Below are positions 12,701 to 24,000 of a DNA stretch of 64,000 bases, piece by piece. Below the pieces are notes generated by a model. It did no database searches. It was not told the DNA's origin and worked only from the letters and a program-made list of their open reading frames with translations. Source of the stretch: Ascarosepion bandense (lineage: Eukaryota; Mollusca; Cephalopoda; Sepiida; Sepiidae); assembly GCA_037127315.1 (NCBI GenBank), contig JBBBDQ010000310.1, forward strand, positions 1,001,001 through 1,065,000, read 5' to 3'. The position numbers were made by a program, and so were the translations under genes. Positions within the stretch are counted from its first letter, which is position 1, and every line of letters starts with the position of its first letter.

Positions 12701-15700
12701 TACAGTGGGCACGTTGCTTTAATCGGAATTACCAGGGTAAATACTAAAATAAAATCTTTTTCACTAAATCAAGATGATTTCATATTAACGAGTTGACAGA
12801 ATCGACTGAAATCAGTTTGTTTCCTAAATGAAATCATATTTTGAAGTCATCTTGAATTGATTGTTTCATTTACATAAGTGAATCCAGCAGATATTGGGTT
12901 AGTTTTAAAATGCCACAAGAAAGGAATAAACCGAAATATTTGATTAACTTAAGAACCACTTAACACCAACATACATACGTGCATAAAGTAATATAAATAT
13001 ATTGCGATTCACTAAATGCAACTTAGATATAGCGCAAATACGGAGCAACCGTTAAGTATTGAATCCCCTACTCAATTGCAATCAAGCTAGTGAGGCAATC
13101 TTGCTAACCATTACACCACGGCGAAGTGCCCAAACAGGTTTAATTTATTTATTGTATTTAAAAATACAAGGCCGAAGGGGGAAAAATTGGTAGTCACTGA
13201 CTATACTACACTTAGCTAATCTGATTCACAACCCATTCATTCTAACATTTGAGTCAGTCACCACAAGAACTCCTCCATCACAACATACTACAATACCGCA
13301 TATTCACGGAGATCCTACTAAGACACGAATGACATAAAAATTTGACAATTTCTTTTTTTTTTTTTTTTTTGTTAAAACAAAAATATATCCCATGAAATGT
13401 GGAAAGTAAACCCAATACGAAAATAAACTACAGCAAAACAACCAAACTAAAATAAAATATATTAATAGGACCTGTTCACCCCACATAAAAATGAGTGGCC
13501 ACACTATTCTTCAAATAAGCAGAATTAAGTAGATTATTCGTTAGAGGTGAGGCGGGGACAAAAATAAATTACACAATAGGAAAGACAAATCTGATCAAGT
13601 CAAGTTAAAAAGGAAACAAAAGCAAACTGGCAAGGTTAGGAATCTTGATATGGCTCATAACAAAAGAGAATGCCAGGAACAAAAATTACATTAACTAAGT
13701 GCACAAAATGATTCTCAATCTGGGATGAGATCCGTCAGGAATTCAATCCGTTGTACTTATAAGTGACCAAAAAAGAAAATCAAGACTGTCCCTATTCTCG
13801 CGAGTCAAGCTCGGTGCTTTTATCCACCTTTTACTGAAATTTGCCAAGATGAAACGCTTTCTGCCAGTTCTAATCTTCATCCTGAGCTGATGCCCAAATA
13901 ATCTGACCAGATCCTGATAAGAATGACGTTCGACTCGTAAGATTCCCTCCCTCCGCGTCGCCTATATCACCATTCTTGCCACGGCTAGCAAAGTCAGAAA
14001 CGCCATCCGTTTTATCCGAGACCATGTGGGTGTCACATTATCGCACACGTATAAGACGTTGATGGACACGAGATGTTCAACTTGCCGACATGATCTCAGA
14101 ACGGGCGCACCTGAGGACAGTGGAAGAAGACACGCACAGTCGTTTGCTCTAAACCACAATCAGACCGGGGACAATTGGGCATTTCTACCCAGCCCGCTTT
14201 GAATGCCATGTCATTGAGAGATAGCGGCGCATTCCCGATCTCCTGATCTCCAGGTAAGCGAAAACTCATGATTGCTGAGGTACTTCGCCGCTGGCGCCCA
14301 GGACCAGAAAGAGTCGACAAGCTGAGCTCTGTCGCCGACAAGCTGAGCCGCTCAGAGTAGGTCCGACGTAATTCCCTCCATTAGTTCCCAATACAATGTC
14401 CTCCTAGGCTGTGAAAGGTCACCGAGTCGAGGAGTAGCAAGGAAAGTCTTTCGACACTCGGTGGAGAATTCAGACTGATTACTGGGTTTATGACGGCGCT
14501 CAACCCAAGAAATGGAAAGAGTGATGTCTACAACTCAACCATGATATGGACACAAACGACTCTGCAGACTACTAGCTTGACTTCCCTCTCCGCAAAAGGG
14601 AGACTAGCAAGCGCCCGATTGCCTTCCAACGGTCTTTACAGAGTACTGACATTCGGTAAAGGATGAGGGAAAAGATGCAAATGAAGGACACCTCAGCTGT
14701 ACCCTTTTTAAGGACAACCTCCTTCGGAAGCAAGTCCGAACCAATGCTACTACCTTTGTCAGTACCTCCGACTAATGTTTCTGCAGTTGATGATCCGGTC
14801 CGCACTACACTCCAAGAATGCAGACTGGACTGTTGATCCAACTGAAGGGGCCCCAGATGCACAATGCCCTTCAGAGCAACAAACCGCAATTCAAACAAGT
14901 TTAAATATGCATTCATATACACACGTGGATAAATAAAATATTGGTAGCAAAAAGGGGTGTTACTCGTCATAGATGTGTAGTCAAGTGATGCTTTACTATA
15001 AAATAGGCATCTCCACTAAATAGCTAAAACAAAAAGCATAGTATGAATAAAAAAGGTATCAAAGTTAACAGACTTTTTAATCAAAATGTTTTTATTATTA
15101 TTAAGAGGAAAGATCAAAGTATTTTTTAATTATTCTTTAAAATTTTTGAATCCCTTCTAACATGTTCGAAATTTTGGCAGAAAATCTTGTATTGATTTGA
15201 GTTAGCATGTAACCAAAATGTTACGACTGTTTATAATGGATAACGTAATGATTACATCACCCACATTTTTCCCGATGACAAGCACATTAATTTGGAAATT
15301 TTCGCAAAAATCAAATAAATGTCAGATTTTAATAAAACTTTCGGTACTCATTCACAAATTAATGAAATTATTTTTTAATCTATTATTTTTTTTAAATCTT
15401 GGTAAAAATATTTTTACACCTCTTCACGTAAATCCATGAAATTTTAATAGATTTTAAAGTCTTGCGGTCTATAATTTTATTAGTTAACGCAGGACTCATT
15501 AGGGAATATAAATCATCTATTATTTTTTTTAAATTTTGCCTCTGTATCCAAAAATCTGCTCCGAAAAGTAAAATAACGAATGCAATAAAACTGGCATTAT
15601 TTAATTTGATATACTTTTAACTTATTAAATAAATATTAAAAATTAAGGACATCATAGTCTGAAAAAAAAAACATTTTCGATTACTAATGAAATTTTAAAA

Positions 15701-18700
15701 GAATTGTTTTGCATTTATTTTTATTATAATAATTTGTAAAGTTTTTAAAATATTTTTGAAATCTTCAAAGAACTGTTGCGGTAAGATTTTTTAGTTAAGA
15801 AGTAATGATTATATTGCCTCTCGAAAATTGAAAATTTTAATAAAAATCGTTCTGCTTACATGTTTTTAATTATTTTTTTAGTGCATTTGAAGTTTTTTTT
15901 TGTTTTTTTTTGTTTTTTTGTATGGTAATTTCTATGTGCAAATTAAAAGGCCACAGTTTCCTCCCTTGCCCGAAAAAAATTGTACAATTTTGTAACTTAT
16001 AAACGCCATACACTTTAATTAAGAACGTGTCAACAAGTTCTTGATTTACGGCGTGGACAGGTTAAAAAGATCAAATCTGTGATTAAGAAATAGTTTGATT
16101 CTAAATTTCACGCTATAAACAAGTAATACTTGTGTAAATCAGATTAATTTAACATAAATCTATATTTTATTTTTGCAAGATTTTTAAATCGAGAATTAAC
16201 TTTTGTTTACAAATGTGCCGGTCGCTCAAAAATGGTAACAGAATTCAAAAATTGAAAAAAATTTCAAACTTTTATATTCTAATCAATATAATTTCTGTTT
16301 GAAATAAACCAGAGAGTATTTTGCTTACTGGAAAAAGGTAAACTTAATCATTTAACTTTCAATTAAAACTAAAATAAAAGATTCAAGAAAACTTTCATTT
16401 TTAAAAATTCAGTTTAAAAAAAAAAAATACAGTTATCTGCGATTTCGTGGAGGTACCTACTATAAAAGCAGCGTCGAATGTGAAACTTTCAAACTTCCAT
16501 GGACTAGTTACGATTTTATAGAGAAGTTGTGGTATTATGGTGTCTGTAATACATCCGAAAACGTAAAAGTGAAGTTTTGGTGCTATTTTTTTTTTTTTTT
16601 TTTTTTTGGTATTTGTACGATTGGGTTAGTGATTGTGACTTACAATATTGTAAGATAGGACAGCGATGACTATTTTTCCCCATTGATGATTTTGTGCGAT
16701 ATTTGTAATTTAATTGCAATAAATATAGAAATAAATATGAAAATATAGTTCGAGAGTGTTTTAATATGGCATGTAAGTAATGTTGTTGAAAATATGGTTT
16801 ATTTCCTATATTTATTTTTAAAACTTAAAGGTTTGTTTTTTAGTTTTATTTTTTTTATTTTTTTTTTTTAGTTTATTTAACGTTTTCAGTGATTTATTGG
16901 CAGTCTGATGATGGGAAAGTTGACTAAGGGAGACAACAGCTGAAGAAAATTAAATTACGAGTAGAATGTGAACGCCTTTTTATATATAATTTTTAAACTA
17001 ACCAGTAATCTTGAAAATTAAAATTTTAAGTATTCTAATATTAGATTTTAGGTACATTAGCTTTATAGCTTTACTTACAAAGACATGTTAAAATATTAGA
17101 AAGTTACCCAAAAACTTTAAATTTACTATGGGTAATATTTCAATAATAATATTTTACATAGATGTACTTGCAAAAATAGACGCGTTTTATGCACAAAAAA
17201 AAAATAGAATTCTTTTTTTAAATACTGAACGTCCTTGAATTATAAGTTTTTCAGTTATAAATCGTAAATAAGTTTCCAATAATATCACTTGACCTCTAAA
17301 AATTAATACAGAATTTTAAGACTTAAAAAGTGTATAAATCATTCTAATTAAAATGATAAAACCATTAATACAATTCTTATAAAAGTTCATTATTCATCGA
17401 TAAAGTTTAAGAAAATAGTGTCAATATTTTATTCATAATAGAAATTAAAAACTGTCTTAGTTTTATTGTATTTTTTATTTTACGATTCGGATTTTCTGCA
17501 GCTATGGATCCTTTTTGATCAAAAATATTTCAGAATTGAAATTTTCTCTTAAAACAAATTGAGAAATTCTTTTTTTCTTCATTACTTAATATTAATCATT
17601 AAGCGATAGAAAAATACTTTTATAAAATTGCATGAATGACTTTTTCAAGAATTTTTAAAAGTAGCGTTTCAGAAAGAATTTTATTTGAGAATAAGTTTTT
17701 AAAGTTTCAGTAAAATCAGACAATTATCTGATTTTTTTTAAAAATTACCAAACCAATGTGCTTTTCACTGCAAAATTAGTTACATTTCCCGTACAAATAT
17801 ATGTTCCCGCTAACAGAAAATCAAAAATTTTAACCAAAATTTCCAAGGTTCTAAACAAATATAAAAATAATAATTTTTACCTCAAAAAATACTTTGATCT
17901 TAGCCCTTAATAAAAACATGTCGATTTTGACGTTAAAATTTATATTATGTTTTGGGTACTTTTTCTTCATGCATTATCTGTTTAGAAGATCTCCAGTAGG
18001 TACCTAAATGTACTTCTGTACTAAAAGTAGTCATTTCTGATGAAGCAGAATTAACAAGTGAGAATAAATGCTTTTTTGTTTGTTTTTGTCATTCGTTTAT
18101 TAACAAACATTATCTCGCAGCAAAGACAAAGCTAATACAAAATTTGTAAAAAGACATGTCAATCCTTGTGAAAAATAATTTAATGTTTTGATCTGAGATT
18201 TGTGTTTACAAACCTTTGTCTTACGAAGACGAAAATATTTTACATTTTAACGCAAATAAAATTAAAGGATGCATAATATATTCCATAAACCTTAATGTTT
18301 TCATTTAAAATCGTTTTGTTAGTATACGTTTATGACCTTTTCTATTAAATGCAATTATTTTTGACGAAGCAGAATAAACAAATGCGAATGAATGTTATAT
18401 TTTATTCACTAGGTGGCCAGCAGAATTGTGTTGGTAACAGCTGCGTTCATTTTGATGATCATGGCTGTTTTAGGTAAAGTAGCAGCTTTTTTAGCCACAA
18501 TCCCTGACCCAATCATTGGAGGTACCTTTATCATCACCGTTGGCATAATGGCATCCGTTGGTTTGACAACTTTGAGTGAGGTTTCCCTCAATTCTCGTAA
18601 CACACTTATTCTAGGAGTATCTCTTGGTTTCGCACTTTTGTTTCCTACTTGGCTCAAAGATAATCCACATGGAATTAGTACAGGTGAGTGACTTGGACCT

Positions 18701-21012
18701 AATTAAAGCATAAAGTTACTTTGCATTTGAAGTTTTCATGCTCTATTCATTTGACATTATTAGTCTTCTATATAAATGCAAACATAAGGAAATATCTGTA
18801 ATATGAATAGTAAGATTGGAACCAACTACAAGGTGTGCTGAAAAGTTCTTCCGATGATCAGACCAAATATCAGATTTTGTAAAATACGAAGGCTTCTTGG
18901 TCGAACAAAAGAAGTGTTCAGCATCTTTCGTATAAAATCTGTACATCGATTTGTTAAGATAATACTAAGTTTTTGTTTGCTCAATTATGTATAGTCACAT
19001 TAAAAAATAAAATCATCAATAGCGAGTTAAACTATATCACTGACTATCGCAAAAATAGTTTTAAATCAGATTTTGGTTCCATACAAAATGTTAGTTTCAT
19101 ACAAAAACTACATTTTCAGAAATTCCCTCATGACAAATTTACTCGGCTTGTAATCCTCTGATAAGAAGCCATAGTTATGGAGGCTTCGATGAGGATTGTA
19201 GCCATTATATAATTTAGTTAGACTGGTGAACTAACTACAGTAAGAGCCTAATCCTATGATACAAGTAATATTTTCAATTTCATTTTAATTTTTCTTTTCA
19301 AAAGTATTTATTCAAACTTCGTTTATAATTATGATCGTAACGTTTTAGGTTATTTGCTAATTCTTAAGTTCAAATTATGCGGTTTACGTAAATCGCATGA
19401 GTCTATTTTTAAGACTGTTGCAGAAAGATTCTATGCAGACTTACAAAAGGATTTTTTTTCCCCAGGAAACTTTGAGGTTGATCAAATAATAAAGATTATT
19501 CTTGGTACTGATATGTTTCTTGCGGCTACTATCTCGGCCATATTGGATAACACAATTCCAGGCAAGTAAAAATTTCATTCCTCCTTAATAAGTTCATTAA
19601 ACTAGTTGTACCCAGGTGAATCGACAAGCGTTAATCAAGCAATCTTTCAAAATTAATCCTTTTTAGCCGGACTTCTATAAGATGATTAAATCAGAAACCA
19701 AGCAAAGAGGAAGAACTGCTGGTCATAGGAATTGATATTCTATTTTTTGCATAACTTATCAAGGAAACTTCCTATTTTAAAAGCCAAATATTCACTTACA
19801 ATATTTCAAGTTTTTCACATCTTATCATTAAATATCTTCGAACTACCAACTAAATGTTAGTACATGGAAGTACTTAACGTAAATGTTTAAAGAAACTAGG
19901 TACCGGAAAATCAAACCTTAATTCATTTAAAATTATTTAAATGTTTCTTTTTAGTAGTATTTGAAAGATAATAGCCTAAAGCTTGTGTATAAAAATAATT
20001 TTGCGCATTTCAATAAGGCTTTAAACATCATTAAAAAGTTCTTACGATCAATTTATTGATCCGCCATTTTAATTGAAAAGTGATATCAGAAAATCTAAAA
20101 CTTTAAAAATCACTTAAAAATTAAATATCTATCAGCGATATTAGTTTTAAAGAAAAGTAACGAAATTAAAGATTAGCTAAAATTTTGGACAGACATTACT
20201 GTACAATAAAATATAACGCAAAACACTTCTAAAAACATCGTTATATCTAGCTGTCAGGGTCATAGATCAAACCATTTTCAACCTCTCATAACCGACAAAA
20301 AACTGCCTCATATTTAATTAAGTACGAAAGACCCAAACTGTTAAAGTATAGAAACTGGTCTCATTTAAATAATTATTTTAAACTTTCTTTAACCGATACA
20401 GTGAGAATATTTTTTCTATAAAACTAATCCAGGTTTCTTTACAAAACTTAGAATGCTTTTTATCCATTTTTTGGTGGGCGGGAGTATTTGGTATTTATGC
20501 TGAATTTTTGTGAGGTTATGAAATATTTCAGTGCACCAAACTAGGTCTTATTTATTTTATTCTATTTTATTAAAAAATTCCTGCTATAAAGAAAAAAAGA
20601 AACTGGGTGGGGAAATTGATAAAGATTTATTAAATTGTGAGTTGTCTATTGATTACCGTGACTTCGCTTTCATTAGGCGACTAATATCAAAATATTCTCT
20701 GAAGGTAGTTCATGTGCGCCGAAAGCATAAAACCAGCGTAATAAAAAATATCCAAATGTCGGAAATGTCCACTTCTTCTACGTCACAACGTCATCTCCCA
20801 ACGCCCACTCCCGTTCTTCCAATTGTACATACATTATTTCCGTTTATTGGCACATTTGAACAAGCATGAATCCCGTTTTACAAATACAACATAAACCAAT
20901 ACTTACTTCGCATTTTTTTTTAAACTTATGCGTCACAGGAACTTCATACTAGAGCTTTTTGAATAAGCACTTTATCATTTCAGCATAACCACTAAAAACC
21001 CGGGCTACACAG

Positions 21013-21051
<39 letters not shown>

Positions 21052-24000
21052 GTCGTACAAACTAATGGGTTAGCAGTCCACTTCTAGTAGGGATTTACTT
21101 GATACTTAGCAGAACATTATATATGGTAATATTTTTATTGTAACTTTATAATAAAAGCATAGTTTACTGCAACACAAGAGCCGTTGTTTTTCGGTACTAT
21201 CTTATTAGCACCTCGTCAGGCAATAAAAATTATTAAATCTCAGCTTCCACATGTTTGGTCGATCCAAAGTAAAATTCAACAACGTCATCATGCGAATGAA
21301 TTCGATCTCTATAAACAGTGCTTTCGGGTATACATTGGACATTCAAAAGGAGTTGGGGGGAGGGGTGTCGGCATTTACAATTATTTTTTGAAGGGACATT
21401 ATTGTTAGCAGTAGGGTAATTGTTACAGATGGGCCAAATATTTATTTGATAACATTTTTATGTTTTAAAATATATTTATCTATGTTCTTAACACAATTAT
21501 AACTGACTTTAACAATGTTTTTGACAAAAGATTCTTAACGTGGTTGAATGGTAGAAATGTTTGAATTACGTTTAGGAAGAATTTACCAGTGTTTGTTTTG
21601 ACATTACGACTGAATAGTGGGTTAAACCAAATAATGTTACGTTTATGTGACTTCTGCTTATTTCTGCCTAACTTGATGTTAACGGTATATTCTAAACTAG
21701 TGTTGAGTTTACTTTTTCTAAAGCATTAATGTATTTAATTTTAGAACTGTCAAAAATTTCCTTATTGCCAGAGTTAAATGAAATTGGGTGGATTTATGTA
21801 GGTTGTTGGTGATTCTATGGGAGTGATTTGATTCCCTATTTATGGTTATGCGAGTCCTTAATGTACGGTTTGTATAGACTATTGCTCAGGTCGAAGGTAA
21901 CATCTAAGCATTAAAATCTGTAATTTTTAGCGTTAGTGATGGTGGTAATATTAAGATCGTGGTCTTTGAAAAGTTTGTCCGTTTTTTTTTTGTTTTTTTT
22001 TTTGTTTGTTTTTTTTGTTTTTTGTGGACTAGCTTTATGGAGGATTATCAATCCGTCGTCTCTGTAAAGTCCGGTATTACATAAATCGAAGATGTGCCTA
22101 AGATTCCAGAGCAAAAAAATATATTAAGACCACGATATTAATATTACTTGACGAATAGTTGATAGAAAATTTAGTAAGATAGAAAAATTGTCTTGCCCGA
22201 CAGTGAACTGACTTTCTAGCAATGGATTCAATATAGTCTTTCCACTTCATATCAGCCGAGAAGATGCAAAGAGTCACTTTCCTGTGAGTCAGCTTCAGCC
22301 ATCCTGATGGAAAGCAGAGCAGGGTCATCCAAACGATTAATAGAGCGAGGTTTAGTTTTCGAGACATTAAAAACCATCTTTTGCTCCAGTTAACGACGGT
22401 CTTAAGGTAATTTTGGACACCAGCTGCCATTTTGATCTTGTTGAACAGATCAGCCTTACTATCGAGACAGGATAAATGGTTGTGTCATCAGCGAAGATGA
22501 CATCAAGAAGGTTGTTAATGAATATTAAAAACAGAGTAGAACCAAGGATTGATCCCTGGGGAATACCCGCGTTACTATGAAAGGATCTAGACGAGTATCT
22601 GTTCAAGATAATTTTCATTTCACAATTTGACCGGAAAAACTTGATCAGCTCAAAAATGTATCCAGATATACCGTAAATGTTCGGCTTATGGAAAGTACCC
22701 GAATGCCAAACCCTTTCAAAGACTTTCGAGGTGTCCATTGCTACAAACAGGGCTTCACTGTATTTATATAGGCAGAGATACTCCAGATGAGTCAAGAGTA
22801 GAATTTGAGGTTAATTTATGGTCAAAGCAATCTGCTTTATCGGCAGAGAAAGTTGACATGAAGCTGATTGAAGAGAAGGGGATAGAAACTTATATACCCT
22901 ATCACAGAACAGCCTTTAGCCACAAGAACGAAAGTTGTTAAAAGGTGCCTCATTCTCTCGGCAAATTATAACTGTTCTATTTCGAAGACTCGCTTACATT
23001 TATTACGAGCAGCAACTAATAGGCACCTGTTATGACGAGAGCTGTCGCACTGGTATACCTGAACATAGGGGTTCCTGTGTGCTATAGTGGCCGAGCTTTT
23101 TGGTGTGAACCATGGCGAGGATTGATGTTTTACCTGATACTTCTTAGAGATTAGCGTGTCCATTCCGACTTTGATCCTAGAAGAAACCCCAGTGGCGCAA
23201 TTTTCATTTGGGTGGTTGAAGATGTCAGTCCATAAGGCGTCACGAAGAAAATCACTAAGTGAGCCCCAGTCAGCATGCCCGTAACGGAGTGAAGTTTTAT
23301 GGATGGGAGAACCCACTATCCTGTTTAATAGATTACTGGAACAAAATATCAATAGATGCCACGGAGTGATCCAAGTTACCAAGAGGGCAATATTGCGAAG
23401 GTCGGCAAGAGCAAGGAAAGGAGGTAAGAAATAAATAAAGTAGAAAATTATGTTGCTCAGTTTTGCTAGGGAAACGAGTAAGGAAATCCACCAAGTGAGT
23501 AAGGGACTGGAAAATGGAAAAATTTAGTGTCTCAATACCGGCAACATCGCTACTTTTAGAACGTTTCAGCAACGAATCATGATAAACATTAAATCCCACG
23601 AAGACAGATATTCGCAGATGGATGGAAATAATATGCCTTTTCTTTTCTGTCAGCTATTATGGCTAAGATACGGCAGCTCTTAGAAGAGTGGGGGCGATAA
23701 ATGAAAAAGAGATTGTTATCTGAGACGGAAGAACATGAAGGAGAAGTCAATGACTTCAAGAGAGAATTACCTGGCCACTGGAATATTATCCCGAATGTAA
23801 ACACCAAAGCCACAAGTGTGAATGCTGAAATCTTTTCAACAAAGGAGTGGATGGTAGCCTAGAATTCATTGGTAACAATGGAATAATTTAAGTTAGCTTC
23901 ACAGAAGGCAAACGTATTTGATGAATTTGAAAGATATACCACGAACATTAGTGAAAGAAAGGCTGAGGTAGGGAAGTGTTATGAGTTTTTTGTTTTTTTG

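Noticed and set aside
16905..16925. Second hammerhead candidate (CTGATGATGGGAAAG)
   Set aside because: There is no room for stem II between the two core boxes and stem I does not pair.
18409..18657. Minus-strand ORF of 82 codons
   Set aside because: Exact antisense shadow of a conserved transporter exon.
19354..19465. N-terminal extension of the NFEVDQI exon
   Set aside because: It is intron, including a polypyrimidine tract and CCCCAG acceptor, and it has no similarity to the family.
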